Origin: a virus
Virus record (IMG/VR): IMGVR_UViG_3300047560_002804
Span: 1-43,783 of that record
Reading direction: 5' to 3' (one strand)
DNA length: 43,783 nucleotides
This document shows, one piece after another, positions 26,973-34,882 of this stretch. Position 1 is the stretch's first letter; the number at the start of each line of letters is the position of its first letter. Made by a program: the position numbers and the translations under genes. The notes under the pieces were generated by a model. The model had not been told where the DNA came from and ran no database searches. It worked only from the letters and a program-made list of their open reading frames with translations.

Positions 26973-27188
26973 TTAGACTACTTTGCGGCAGCGCGCAATG
27001 TCACAGTGGACTTCTTGTCCTTGCTTAACTTTCAACCCAGGCACATCGTGCAGTGCCTCATATGTCAAAAGCGGTGTCATTCCTTCTCTGAGTGTAATAG
27101 CAGTCACACGGCCGGTAGCGTTACCGAATGCTCGAACTGTATCTCCTACAGCAATTGTTTCATCCCAAGTTGTTGGTGCTGGTTGCAT
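26973..27188 (-). CDS. Hypothetical protein (71 aa)
   Basis: Beta-rich small protein (VGDTVRAFGNATGRVTAI, KVKQGQEVHCDIARC), reminiscent of an SH3/KOW-like barrel, with AGGAG upstream. Unrecognised. Confidence 0.65.
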   Translation of the reverse strand: MQPAPTTWDETIAVGDTVRAFGNATGRVTAITLREGMTPLLTYEALHDVPGLKVKQGQEVHCDIARCRKVV

Positions 27189-27200
27189 ATATTCTCCTTT

Positions 27201-27416
27201 TTAATTATTTAGGCTGTTAATATATTCCCATACCTTCTGCTCCGCATCAGCGTGCGACTCGGCAAGGACGTTAAAGGTCGCCATATCACCAACAATATTA
27301 ATATCAAAAGGGATCTTCCCTCCGTTGAATGCCAACGGCTCGTGCAGCTCGATAGTCACTTCAAAATATTGCATGTTTTTGATATTGTCGAGCAAACCTT
27401 TAACGTCAGTACTCAT
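27201..27416 (-). CDS. Hypothetical protein (71 aa)
   Basis: MSTDVKGLLDNIKNMQYFEVTIE... ends with EQKVWEYINSLNN. Immediately downstream of the SPFH gene with 1 nt spacing, so probably co-translated. Unknown function. Confidence 0.65.
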   Translation of the reverse strand: MSTDVKGLLDNIKNMQYFEVTIELHEPLAFNGGKIPFDINIVGDMATFNVLAESHADAEQKVWEYINSLNN

Positions 27417-27417
27417 T

Positions 27418-28269
27418 TTATTTACCTACATTTAACATCATACCACTACCACCATTGAGTACAGTGTTTGGCAGCTTACCATCCCACTTCTCAATCCATT
27501 GCAACTGAACGTAGTTCTGTCCACCGTTGCTTTGAATAGCACTTGCTTGGATGGCAATAGCTTTAGCTTCACCTTCAGCTTGTGCAATACGACTAGCAGC
27601 TTCAATTTTAATTCGCTCCAAGTCTTGTTGTGCTTTTGCGGTCTGTTGAGCAGAGATCACTTTAGCTTCAATGGCAGCTTGATATGCTTGACTGAAACCG
27701 AAGTTAACCAAGCTAACATTACTCACAGCGATATTGAACGGAGACATTTTATTTTGCAAGTGCGTTAAGATTTCCGAGCTTACCTGATCACGCTTAGTCA
27801 CCAACTCTTCGCTGGTGTAGTGGGCTGTTACAGATTTGAACGCCTCGTTGATGCCAGGGCCAAGGACTTTGTCGTCCACGTTCAAACCAAACTCCTTATA
27901 AACGTGCGGAACCTTAGCAGGATCGAGGCGGTAGTTTACAACAATATCAGTATGAACTTGTTGTAAATCTTTTGTGCCTGCAGACGCTCCATCCAATTTT
28001 GCTTTCTGCAAACGAACATCTACATCTTTAACAGAGCTCAACGGATTAACCAAGTGCACACCTTCCGTCAAAGGAGCCATGTTAACTTCTCCGAACGTAA
28101 CTTGAACGCCTGTGTGTCCAGCAGAGATGACTGTAAAGGAACTAAACAGAATGATTACAAAATAGGTGGCAGTTCCCGTAATCATTCCTAGCAATGGCCG
28201 CTCAAGTAAAAGAGCGATTGCTGCTGCAATTGCCAAACAAATAAACAAACCGAATACTAATGTCAACAT
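27418..28269 (-). CDS. SPFH/band 7 (prohibitin/stomatin-like) membrane protein
   Basis: 283 aa. Two N-terminal hydrophobic segments (about 1-20 and 28-50), then the SPFH domain beginning GHTGVQVTFGEVNMAPLTEGVHLVNPL and ending in a long helix QQTAKAQQDLERIKIEAASRIAQAEGEAKAIAIQA. Full length. Such proteins form ring- or cage-like assemblies on membranes and regulate FtsH-type proteases; phage homologues are occasional and may protect phage proteins (T4 also controls FtsH). Role here is inferred. Confidence 0.88.
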   Translation of the reverse strand: MLTLVFGLFICLAIAAAIALLLERPLLGMITGTATYFVIILFSSFTVISAGHTGVQVTFGEVNMAPLTEGVHLVNPLSSVKDVDVRLQKAKLDGASAGTKDLQQVHTDIVVNYRLDPAKVPHVYKEFGLNVDDKVLGPGINEAFKSVTAHYTSEELVTKRDQVSSEILTHLQNKMSPFNIAVSNVSLVNFGFSQAYQAAIEAKVISAQQTAKAQQDLERIKIEAASRIAQAEGEAKAIAIQASAIQSNGGQNYVQLQWIEKWDGKLPNTVLNGGSGMMLNVGK

Positions 28270-28288
28270 AATAAAATACCTTTCTTAA

Positions 28289-28666
28289 TTACGCCTTCTT
28301 GGCTAACTTCCACTCATTGAACTCTTGCACAATCCTATTATGCTCCTCATGCGAGCAGTAAAGTGACCACTCGTGCACTTCGTTCTTGGTTCCCACTACA
28401 ACATTGTCTGCTCCAACAATTGGTATGGGTGTAAAATAACCAAGAACTGTATATGCGGTGTATTTGTCCCTGAATCCACGTTCAATTGAAAATACATTCA
28501 TCACATCAAAGTCGATCGCAAAGGTCGATGTATGTACATCTTTCCGTGTGTTTTCTTCGCACGTTCGATTGTGACTATCGATAGCTTCTTTAAGCTGAGC
28601 GACTTCTTTTTTTAGTTCGTCTTTTTCTGACTGTGCCTTAACTAAGGCTCGGGCTGGCCAAAACAT
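28289..28666 (-). CDS. Hypothetical coiled-coil protein (125 aa)
   Basis: N-terminal heptads (ALVKAQSEKDELKKEVAQLKEA), then a beta-rich domain with TAYTVLGYFTPIPIVG. Start overlaps the upstream gene's last codon (28666). Possibly functions with the SPFH protein downstream. Unrecognised. Confidence 0.65.
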   Translation of the reverse strand: MFWPARALVKAQSEKDELKKEVAQLKEAIDSHNRTCEENTRKDVHTSTFAIDFDVMNVFSIERGFRDKYTAYTVLGYFTPIPIVGADNVVVGTKNEVHEWSLYCSHEEHNRIVQEFNEWKLAKKA

Positions 28667-28899
28667 TACCTTTTTCTCCTTTCAACATCCAACTTACCAC
28701 ATTCTTCTACAACCTCATTGGGATACTGGCCAGGTAAATTTAATACAGACTGGCACGAGAATGTAAACGTAACTGAAAACTCATCCTCATATTCTTCATT
28801 CGATAGGTAGCCATAAGCCCCTGCTAATAGTACTGCCGCAAACAGTACTGGGAGTGCGCGACTTAACATTTCAGTCATTACGTTCAACATCCACATCAA
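28666..28899 (-). CDS. Small membrane or exported protein (77 aa)
   Basis: Hydrophobic segment ALPVLFAAVLLAGAYGYL near the N-terminus and two Cys in the soluble part. Start could be any of three Met; the shortest still includes the membrane segment. Unknown. Confidence 0.6.
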   Translation of the reverse strand: MMWMLNVMTEMLSRALPVLFAAVLLAGAYGYLSNEEYEDEFSVTFTFSCQSVLNLPGQYPNEVVEECGKLDVERRKR

Positions 28900-29071
28900 T
28901 TACCTCCGCGTCTTTCTGGAAGACGATATTTTTATAACCTCCTCGATCCCTGCTCCAATAAATCGGACCTTTGAAATCCATATCTTCGCCGAGAAAAGGA
29001 ACGACCTTGCCCACACATTGGGCATACCAAAGCATGCCGTCACTGCATCCTGTTATTTTTAATGCTTTCAT
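28871..29071 (-). CDS. Hypothetical protein (66 aa)
   Basis: Small protein MKALKITGCSDGMLWYAQCVGKVVPFLGED... of a type seen repeatedly in phage early regions, with aromatic core. Overlaps both neighbours by a few bases. Confidence 0.62.
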   Translation of the reverse strand: MKALKITGCSDGMLWYAQCVGKVVPFLGEDMDFKGPIYWSRDRGGYKNIVFQKDAEVIDVDVERND

Positions 29072-29418
29072 TTAGGCACCTTATCAATATGTGAACATTT
29101 ATGTCGGAACTTAAATCCAGCACACGAACACTTATACCGACCATTAACTAATTCTACAGTATACACATCTCCCTTCGATCCTTCAACTTTCCAGTTGGGA
29201 TTCAGAGATTGTATTGTAGGGATTTTGTACCCGAAGGTATTCTCAACGACTTTGAATTTACGACCCCTCGTATCAATGCCGATCGGTCTTTTGAATTCAG
29301 TTAGTTGATTGTTGTCGCCGCGCACGTAGGCATACATTTTGGACTTGTCGTCAGATAACAAGTAAATGTGGTTAACGGCAGGAGTGCTCCACTCAGTGGT
29401 TTCTTGGAAGAATTTCAT
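29068..29418 (-). CDS. SWIM zinc-finger protein (116 aa)
   Basis: C-terminal KCSCAGFKFRHKCSHI gives the C-x-C-x(n)-C-x-H SWIM motif that coordinates zinc, usually for DNA or protein binding. Start chosen at ATG 29416-29418 because a longer upstream start lies in the promoter -35 box. The promoter is so close that the message may be nearly leaderless. Confidence 0.78.
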   Translation of the reverse strand: MKFFQETTEWSTPAVNHIYLLSDDKSKMYAYVRGDNNQLTEFKRPIGIDTRGRKFKVVENTFGYKIPTIQSLNPNWKVEGSKGDVYTVELVNGRYKCSCAGFKFRHKCSHIDKVPK

Positions 29419-29424
29419 GACCCC

Positions 29425-29453
29425 AGTATACTCCAGTACAGGATAGTACACAA
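29425..29453 (-). promoter_or_regulatory. sigma70 promoter
   Basis: TTGTGT (29448-29453), 17-nt spacer, TATACT (29425-29430), ending 6 nt before the SWIM-protein ATG. Confidence 0.6.
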
Positions 29454-29466
29454 GCAGTAAAAAGTG

Positions 29467-29883
29467 TTAGATTTTCTCCACTACAATTTTATCTTTTGCG
29501 TCATCTCCGAATGAGAAGTTATCATGATAGGCCTTGACCAACTTCTTGCGATGGAGACTTTCAATTGTCACAAGCATAATGAACTGATTGAGTCGTGCAG
29601 TAACGGTTTCAATATTTTCAAACTTAACGCCCAATCCTTCACCCTGTGAAAGCATATGAGACATTAATAGCATCTCACTAAAATGATCAGCTTCTTCTCC
29701 GGCTTCAATAATATCTCCCAACGTTCGCAAATCCTCATTCGACAACGACTTGAAGAAGTCCCCGACCTTCAAATACTGCTTGGTCTGAAGATCAATTGCT
29801 AATGTTCGTGTCAGCGGTAACATTGCACCATCACGAGCAATCTTATCAAGCACAATGTGATACTGTTCGATGTTTTCCATCAT
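29467..29883 (-). CDS. Hypothetical protein (138 aa)
   Basis: All-helical protein with LTRTLAIDLQTKQYLKVGDFFKSL; ATG overlaps the upstream stop (ATGA). Widespread type of phage hypothetical; role unknown. Confidence 0.65.
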   Translation of the reverse strand: MMENIEQYHIVLDKIARDGAMLPLTRTLAIDLQTKQYLKVGDFFKSLSNEDLRTLGDIIEAGEEADHFSEMLLMSHMLSQGEGLGVKFENIETVTARLNQFIMLVTIESLHRKKLVKAYHDNFSFGDDAKDKIVVEKI

Positions 29884-30152
29884 TCATCCTTAAATTTGTC
29901 AATCCCGTTTTTAATAACATGATACCAAGTCGCACGATCGCTAGGATAAACGTAAGACTTATGCCACAAGTCGGTGAATGCCTTTAGCTCTTTCACGTAG
30001 AAAGTAGCTTTCACCTCCATGTATCCATTGAACCCTTCACCTTGCATGTCGGGAGCGGTCGCTGTATATGAATCTACAGCACGAGCAAATTCTTCTGGCA
30101 TCCACAACATACTAAGCAATTGTGAGTGACACATTTTTGTTTCAAATTTCAT
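29880..30152 (-). CDS. Hypothetical protein (90 aa)
   Basis: MKFETKMCHSQLLSMLWMPEEF... Member of an operon of overlapping small genes (29.9-31.2 kb). No motif recognised. Confidence 0.62.
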   Translation of the reverse strand: MKFETKMCHSQLLSMLWMPEEFARAVDSYTATAPDMQGEGFNGYMEVKATFYVKELKAFTDLWHKSYVYPSDRATWYHVIKNGIDKFKDE

Positions 30153-30406
30153 AATATTTTTTCCGATTGGTGATAATACCCGTGACCGAACTCAACTCCT
30201 AAAACTGTAACAGAAGTGTAGTGTTGAGATGGGGATGACGTATGGCGTTTCTCCCACAATCGTGGTCTTAAAGCGACACGCACGAACCATACATTTTCAT
30301 ACTGCCAATAAGCATGATTATCGTCAGGGTTGCGCGCTGAATGCCAACGCGCGTTGTTAATATTAATTCCTTTATTGCAAATAACGAACATGGGAGTGTA
30401 ATTCAT
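30149..30406 (-). CDS. Hypothetical protein (85 aa)
   Basis: Start taken at MNYTPMFVIC, 1 nt after the previous stop. Aromatic-rich (HAYWQYENVWFVRV). Unknown. Confidence 0.6.
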   Translation of the reverse strand: MNYTPMFVICNKGININNARWHSARNPDDNHAYWQYENVWFVRVALRPRLWEKRHTSSPSQHYTSVTVLGVEFGHGYYHQSEKIL

Positions 30407-30407
30407 A

Positions 30408-30605
30408 TTACACCACATCAAACCATTCATGGATGCTCAATATTACCGCATCTTCGATGGCGTCTATGACTTGTTGCTCGGTCGGATTATCATTGTGTTT
30501 GAATGCGCGGTTGTATCCATACCTTACCCCTTCCCCTACAGCATGAAGCAGTATAGGGGTCAGTCTCGGTCTTAGCATTGTAGGTTCTACATAATCTTTT
30601 TCCAT
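30408..30605 (-). CDS. Hypothetical protein (65 aa)
   Basis: Start at MEKDYVEPTM behind GGAGTGAGT. Ends VILSIHEWFDVV. Unknown. Confidence 0.58.
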   Translation of the reverse strand: MEKDYVEPTMLRPRLTPILLHAVGEGVRYGYNRAFKHNDNPTEQQVIDAIEDAVILSIHEWFDVV

Positions 30606-30607
30606 AC

Positions 30608-30871
30608 TCACTCCATCGGATCCCATGATGTTACAAACTTGATCTTTTTCTTCTGTACATTATAGATCAAACCAAACGTAAATGTGCACCACCCATAATC
30701 AGATTGGAACGACCATGGGTTGATAAATTTTCGGAACGTCTTAAATGGTGTACGCACAATGAATAAACGACGAGCGATCGCGTCGTTATCAGTCAACACA
30801 TTTATGAATGCAACCCTTGCAAGGGGCATTATCTCAGACTCGTACTTCGTCGTTTTCAGAAACAGTTTCAT
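30608..30871 (-). CDS. Hypothetical protein (87 aa)
   Basis: Basic protein (MKLFLKTTKYESEIMPLARV) with an aromatic C-terminal half. Overlaps the next upstream gene by 38 nt. Unknown. Confidence 0.6.
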   Translation of the reverse strand: MKLFLKTTKYESEIMPLARVAFINVLTDNDAIARRLFIVRTPFKTFRKFINPWSFQSDYGWCTFTFGLIYNVQKKKIKFVTSWDPME

Positions 30872-31064
30872 ATTGTACTACACGCACCGCGCCCTTTGCT
30901 ATCGCTCGCTGAACATAAAAATATTCATAGTCCGACATTAAAGATGCGTCTATTTCAATTGCCGCTGTCGGAGAAATGCAAAAGCCATCGCTAATGATCG
31001 ATGGTTTCTTTTTAAGTATCTTTACCTTCCGAGTTTGAATTTTTACTTTCTGGATTTCAGTCAT
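30834..31064 (-). CDS. Hypothetical protein (76 aa)
   Basis: Strongly basic N-terminus (VKIQTRKVKILKKKPSII) and acidic C-terminus. Unknown. Confidence 0.6.
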   Translation of the reverse strand: MTEIQKVKIQTRKVKILKKKPSIISDGFCISPTAAIEIDASLMSDYEYFYVQRAIAKGAVRVVQYETVSENDEVRV

Positions 31065-31070
31065 TTTATA

Positions 31071-31181
31071 TTACTGCAAAAAAGGCAACCCATGCAAGTA
31101 GGATGAGCCAGAGCCAAAGATCATGTACAGCGCGCACACTACGGATACGATTTGGACAATCGCGACCTTGATTACATTCAT
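31071..31181 (-). CDS. Small membrane protein (36 aa)
   Basis: MNVIKVAIVQIVSVVCALYM is a single hydrophobic segment, followed by IFGSGSSYLHGLPFLQ. Placed between two accepted genes with correct spacing. Tiny membrane peptides are usual in phage early regions. Confidence 0.55.
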   Translation of the reverse strand: MNVIKVAIVQIVSVVCALYMIFGSGSSYLHGLPFLQ

Positions 31182-31199
31182 TGTTGCAGCATTCCTTGT

Positions 31200-31472
31200 T
31201 CATACGCCTAGCCCCATTCCAGCAAGAATAAAGTTTTGCGTCTTTGTTAAAATAGTTGTTTTAGTTGCAAGCGGTTTATAAAATTCTGCAATGATTGCAT
31301 CCTTCATTGGCTGCTTGCCGCCCCCAGATTGCACAACACATTCAGCATATAAACGGAACGTCTCGAAATTATCGCGCTCGTACACGCGATACAAATCTAT
31401 CAGCGCTTGATCGCCGAGCGTATCGTTTTGCAGTCTAGGCTTGCTTGATGTTTGTGTTTTCAAAACGGTCAT
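31200..31472 (-). CDS. Hypothetical protein (90 aa)
   Basis: Start taken at MTVLKTQTSS. Helical middle DQALIDLYRVYERDNFETFRLYAE. Unknown. Confidence 0.6.
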   Translation of the reverse strand: MTVLKTQTSSKPRLQNDTLGDQALIDLYRVYERDNFETFRLYAECVVQSGGGKQPMKDAIIAEFYKPLATKTTILTKTQNFILAGMGLGV

Positions 31473-31650
31473 TACCAAACTCCAACATATATGATGTGGC
31501 TAATACAATGGCTCCTTCAAGTGATCGATGAAAGAACAGACGACTTCGGAAAGTATCTGTGCCCAATGTGTAGGGCATTATACCATTTCCGAAGTCGTCC
31601 ACAAACATCGACGCGCAACAAAAAGGATGATTACTCACGCATGAAGACAT
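31435..31650 (-). CDS. Hypothetical protein (71 aa), overlapping start
   Basis: MSSCVSNHPFCCASMFVDDF starts inside the 3' end of the DUF7352-like gene and runs 38 nt into the next gene. Composition is protein-like and it fills a gap. Moderately likely. Confidence 0.5.
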   Translation of the reverse strand: MSSCVSNHPFCCASMFVDDFGNGIMPYTLGTDTFRSRLFFHRSLEGAIVLATSYMLEFGNDRFENTNIKQA

Positions 31651-31888
31651 GCCATACAAACGTGTCGCAAACGACCGTATCAATAAATCGCCAATCTTGA
31701 AGCTCGAACTCATTCCCCGTACCGACCAACATTACCTCGACGTTAACTGTGTCGGCATCTTGGCTATGCATTGCCCAAATTGTTGGCACGCCGTCTTGAT
31801 TCTTAACGCTAAGCACACGTGCGCCGATCGGAAGCACGACTAGTTGGTGGTCAGTAATCTCGAGGGGGTATTTGTAAATCTTTTCCAT
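31631..31888 (-). CDS. DUF7352-like phage protein (85 aa)
   Basis: MEKIYKYPLEITDHQLVVLPIGARVLSVKNQDG... matches the widespread phage/bacterial family with consensus I-x-K-Y-x-L-x(3)-D-x-Q...P-x-G-A-x-x-L-x-V. Small beta-sandwich-like protein of unknown function. AGGAA-type site upstream. Confidence 0.82.
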   Translation of the reverse strand: MEKIYKYPLEITDHQLVVLPIGARVLSVKNQDGVPTIWAMHSQDADTVNVEVMLVGTGNEFELQDWRFIDTVVCDTFVWHVFMRE

Positions 31889-31917
31889 GTTATATTCCTA
31901 AGGTTGTTAATATAGTA

Positions 31918-32139
31918 TCAGTTTAATTCCGACATGGTATGTAGTACTTCTTCCCACACTGTTTCGAGCAGCGACTGATCGTATCCATCGTATGTGTCAT
32001 AAAAAGTTGCACGAACATCATCGATATCCATTTCGCTTTCCAGTATCAACTCATACAACACCGTCTTCATTTCTTCGACGATTGATTCGTTCTCATAATG
32101 CTGTTCCATCAGCATTTGGTTTCGGCTTTTAAATCCCAT
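31918..32139 (-). CDS. Hypothetical protein (73 aa)
   Basis: Starts MGFKSRNQMLMEQHYENE, overlapping the upstream stop. Acidic, helical. Unknown. Confidence 0.6.
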   Translation of the reverse strand: MGFKSRNQMLMEQHYENESIVEEMKTVLYELILESEMDIDDVRATFYDTYDGYDQSLLETVWEEVLHTMSELN

Positions 32140-32312
32140 TATGTGTCCTTTGTACAAACAAAAAGCATGTCATATTGTTTTTCTAATGCAACGCGTTGGG
32201 CATATGCCGCTGTAACTAAGCATTCGCCTGGCGAAGCAAACTTCGACATTGTAGTCGTCTTTATCTCACCAAACGAAACCAACTGCATTACAACCAATAC
32301 CCACGTGCCCAT
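32139..32312 (-). CDS. Hypothetical protein (57 aa)
   Basis: MGTWVLVVMQLVSFGEIKTT... bridging 32313..32891 and 31918..32139 with stop/start overlaps on both sides, good evidence for a real gene. Unknown. Confidence 0.55.
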   Translation of the reverse strand: MGTWVLVVMQLVSFGEIKTTTMSKFASPGECLVTAAYAQRVALEKQYDMLFVCTKDT

Positions 32313-32891
32313 TTACTCATCCTCACATTCTTGTTCAGCTTCCCATTCAGCTTTGCGTTCTGAAATGCTAAAGCATTCGTCGATATCGCTAGGCAGTTGG
32401 TCTGCTACTTCTTCAGCCGACAGGTCGCTGTACTCGTAGTAGTCGTCAATACCATCTTCGTATCGGCCACAGTACGCCATACCTTCTTCATTGTAGTATC
32501 CAGAAACACCCCACCCCTGCTCGAGCAAGCGCTCATACCAAGCGATTGGAGGACTCCATGCAGTATCGAATAGCAGCGTAATTGAATTCTCGGTAAGTGC
32601 AACAATACCATCATCGTATCCAGACACATCCCACTTGGTGCCCCACTCATTGGTACAGAATTCATACCATGTGGCATAGCCATACTTCTCTAGGTTTGCG
32701 TCGATCCGAGCTTGCAGCTCAGCTTGCTCGACCGAATCACCGTACGATCCGCTGACAGTGTCCTTGAGCTCTGCTGGTAGTGGAACAAACTCGTGCAAGA
32801 GATTATCGGCAAGGAACGCGTCCTTCATCCGTTGGATTTCTTTTGGATCTGCGTGTGTAAAGGTAACACTATTTTGACACCAATTAGGCAT
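32313..32891 (-). CDS. YubB/DUF1281-like protein
   Basis: About 192 aa from MPNWCQNSVTFTHADPKEIQ. The MPNWCxN start, then FVPLPAELKD, WGTKWDVSGY and TAWSPPIAWYERL are the hallmarks of the YubB ferredoxin-like family found on plasmids and phages. The acidic C-terminus (EAEQECEDE) is typical. Function unknown. Start chosen for this signature; an upstream Met adds ten basic residues. Confidence 0.85.
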   Translation of the reverse strand: MPNWCQNSVTFTHADPKEIQRMKDAFLADNLLHEFVPLPAELKDTVSGSYGDSVEQAELQARIDANLEKYGYATWYEFCTNEWGTKWDVSGYDDGIVALTENSITLLFDTAWSPPIAWYERLLEQGWGVSGYYNEEGMAYCGRYEDGIDDYYEYSDLSAEEVADQLPSDIDECFSISERKAEWEAEQECEDE

Positions 32892-33072
32892 GTTCAACTT
32901 CCTTTGCTTTTTCTGCTTCAATCATTTCATAACATAAGTTCATTGTCATCATTGAAATCCTATATGCCAGCGCACGTTCGGAATCCAAAGACAGCGATCT
33001 AATCATGAGATCGAGTTCCATTAAATCTGCCGGTGTGGCGAACAGACTACTATGAGGGATTGGATTTTCCAT
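32884..33072 (-). CDS. Hypothetical protein (62 aa)
   Basis: MENPIPHSSLFATPADLMEL behind AGGAGC, first gene after the 33.1-kb promoter. Helical; unknown. Confidence 0.65.
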   Translation of the reverse strand: MENPIPHSSLFATPADLMELDLMIRSLSLDSERALAYRISMMTMNLCYEMIEAEKAKEVEHA

Positions 33073-33100
33073 GTAAAAGCTCCTGTTGTTGATAAAGTCA

Positions 33101-33128
33101 ATTATACATGATTAAGGTAGACCAACAA
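33101..33128 (-). promoter_or_regulatory. sigma70-like promoter
   Basis: TTGTTG (33123-33128), 16-nt spacer, TATAAT (33101-33106), followed by a leader and the AGGAGC of the 62-aa gene. Confidence 0.6.
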
Positions 33129-33141
33129 CAGGAATAAAGTG

Positions 33142-33360
33142 TCAAGAATATTCCCCACCGAGGTGGGACCGCAGGTAAGCGGACACACGATCGCCGCCCC
33201 CTGTGTTGAATACTTCACGCGGTGGTTTCATATCAAACGCTTTATTTGGACTACGCCACCAACCATCGATAAGTTCCGGTTGTTTTGGAAACAGCATCTC
33301 CAACATCCGCTGACATTCAATCAGGTCGGAGATCTGTCGCTTACGCCACCCGGTACTCAT
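33142..33360 (-). CDS. MbcA/ParS/Xre toxin-binding-domain-like protein (72 aa)
   Basis: LIDGWWRSPNKAFDMKPPREVF... RVSAYLRSHLGGEYS resembles the DUF2384 domain of Xre-RES antitoxins that binds the toxin. No RES-type toxin is visible next to it, so it may be a stand-alone inhibitor of a host toxin or a divergent use. The match is by pattern only. Coupled by ATGA-type overlap to the gene upstream. Confidence 0.7.
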   Translation of the reverse strand: MSTGWRKRQISDLIECQRMLEMLFPKQPELIDGWWRSPNKAFDMKPPREVFNTGGGDRVSAYLRSHLGGEYS

Positions 33361-33767
33361 TCGTCGTACCAATCGCCAGATGGGTCGGTTTCAATCGCAA
33401 CGCGACCAAACTGAATAGTGCCTTCCCAGTCACGGTTACCGCGGCCACCGCCAGTAACGAAATCGGATTCGAACTTGTGGATTGTACCAAGACTTTCAAT
33501 ATTGTCGTATTTCTCTGCACGGATATCTTCAACACGAATACAACCAATCAGACCAGCATCGACAGAGTATTCATTACCGAATTGGTCCCTGTAGCAACCA
33601 TCGCCCCATGCAGTGCCATATGTGGCAAACTTGCGTCCATCGGGCATTTCAAACTCGCCATCCAGACACTGATTGCCCTTAATCGTAATGCTGCAAAACT
33701 TATCCCATTCCTCGTCGGTCATTACATAGCACAAATCGCCGACATAATATTCACCAGCAGGCATCAT
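33357..33767 (-). CDS. Hypothetical beta-rich protein (136 aa)
   Basis: PAGEYYVGDLCYVMTDEEWDKF... GWGDGCYRDQFGNEYSVDAGLIGCI-like core is a recurring small family in phages and bacteria with a conserved YYxGDxCYV start. Function unknown. Confidence 0.7.
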   Translation of the reverse strand: MMPAGEYYVGDLCYVMTDEEWDKFCSITIKGNQCLDGEFEMPDGRKFATYGTAWGDGCYRDQFGNEYSVDAGLIGCIRVEDIRAEKYDNIESLGTIHKFESDFVTGGGRGNRDWEGTIQFGRVAIETDPSGDWYDE

Positions 33768-33797
33768 AAAAATTCTCCGTTGTTTGCAATACGGTCA

Positions 33798-33825
33798 ATT
33801 ATACACAGTCCAACCAAGAACGCAA
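33798..33825 (-). promoter_or_regulatory. sigma70-like promoter
   Basis: TTGCGT (33820-33825), 16-nt spacer, TATAAT (33798-33803) ahead of the 136-aa gene. Confidence 0.55.
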
Positions 33826-33839
33826 CTGTCAAAAAAGTG

Positions 33840-34097
33840 CTACATTTTGACCGGACAAGCAATGCTCTCGCTGGGGTTGATTCCAAAGTCTTCCAAGATA
33901 ATATCGATGCATTGCGACAACGCCATTCTTGCAGTACTTTGGTCTGGATACCGATCAGACACTTCATTCATTCTTTCAATGATATGAGCAATTACATATT
34001 GTGTGTGTTTTGTAATCGCCTCATCATCAAAACTATCTGGCGTTCCGTCACAGTAAAGACCCGACGCATATGCAAATCTATCAATCATCTTGTTCAT
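33840..34097 (-). CDS. Small-paralogue family member (85 aa)
   Basis: Starts MNKMIDRFAYASGL. Same layout as the recurring family (short N-terminal helix, ...IIERM.., C-terminal helix with FGI). Divergent member, unknown function. Confidence 0.6.
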   Translation of the reverse strand: MNKMIDRFAYASGLYCDGTPDSFDDEAITKHTQYVIAHIIERMNEVSDRYPDQSTARMALSQCIDIILEDFGINPSESIACPVKM

Positions 34098-34338
34098 TCG
34101 GTAACTCCACTTTATAAAACTTGCAAATCTTCTCACGAATCATATCGTGATCGTATCCTTTGCTGCTATACAACGCTGCTAAATGAGCACACTCTATTAC
34201 TAGGCTTTTATAGAAGTTTTGAAACTCCTGATCATAGTTACATGCCCAATCAATTACAGCGCCTTCAGGCTTCCATTCTTCGTCACCCCAAAAGATAAAT
34301 CCAGCCTTACTGGCCAACAACTCTATATGCTTATTCAT
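34081..34338 (-). CDS. Small-paralogue family member (85 aa)
   Basis: MNKHIELLASKAGF...FYKSLVIECAHLAAL...IREKICKFYKVE. Fits the family pattern MNxxIxxLAxxAG...F-x-x-L-I-x-x-C-A...I-x-x-x-F. Unknown function. Confidence 0.72.
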   Translation of the reverse strand: MNKHIELLASKAGFIFWGDEEWKPEGAVIDWACNYDQEFQNFYKSLVIECAHLAALYSSKGYDHDMIREKICKFYKVELPNEQDD

Positions 34339-34541
34339 CAGTCCACTCCATATTGTTTAAGTACAATGCCAATTGCTTGAATCACCGACATATTAATAAT
34401 GACATCATCGGGATGAAGATATTCGCCACGATGGTAATCTCGTAGCTCTCGTTTTAAATATCTACGGTAATCTTGCAAGTTCAGTACTGTGATCTTGTCG
34501 GCAGTTTCAAAATCAATTTCAAGTTTTCTACTTTTACTCAT
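34338..34541 (-). CDS. Conserved phage hypothetical protein (67 aa)
   Basis: LNLQDYRRYLKRELRDYHRGEYLHPDDVI followed by a terminal helix IQAIGIVLKQYGVD. Recurrent small phage protein, role unknown. ATGA-type coupling on both sides. Confidence 0.68.
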   Translation of the reverse strand: MSKSRKLEIDFETADKITVLNLQDYRRYLKRELRDYHRGEYLHPDDVIINMSVIQAIGIVLKQYGVD

Positions 34542-34882
34542 CTCGACACACTCAATTCAGCTTCTGGATTATCCCAGCATGCATTACGATATTTGTAAAC
34601 AAAGTTGCACAGACCCTCATAACTGCCCCAGCCATTTTCTGGATCGAATTGTTTGAAGTGTTCAGGGTCAGCAAGAAGCGTATTCCAGCCTTCATCCAAC
34701 AATTCGGCAATATCTTTTGCAAACTTTAATCCTTGTTGTTCGTCGGGACGCCACAACACTTGATACAACGTCATTCCGTTAGACAGGTTTACTGCTCCTG
34801 CCATCTTACCGAGGTTGTGTGTGATGTTAGCACTATAAACAGATGTTGGTTGGGTGACCATTAAATCAACATCAAGACTCAT
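34538..34882 (-). CDS. Conserved phage hypothetical protein (114 aa)
   Basis: From MSLDVDLMVTQPTSV; NITHNLGKMAGAVNLSNGMTLYQVLWRPDE is characteristic of a phage/plasmid family of unknown function whose members start with a conserved SLDVDL. Overlaps the downstream gene by 4 nt. Confidence 0.75.
   Translation of the reverse strand: MSLDVDLMVTQPTSVYSANITHNLGKMAGAVNLSNGMTLYQVLWRPDEQQGLKFAKDIAELLDEGWNTLLADPEHFKQFDPENGWGSYEGLCNFVYKYRNACWDNPEAELSVSR

Noticed and set aside
33285-34298. Plus-strand frame of 337 codons
   Set aside because: Covers four well-supported minus-strand genes with overlapping starts and stops; composition is that of an antisense frame.
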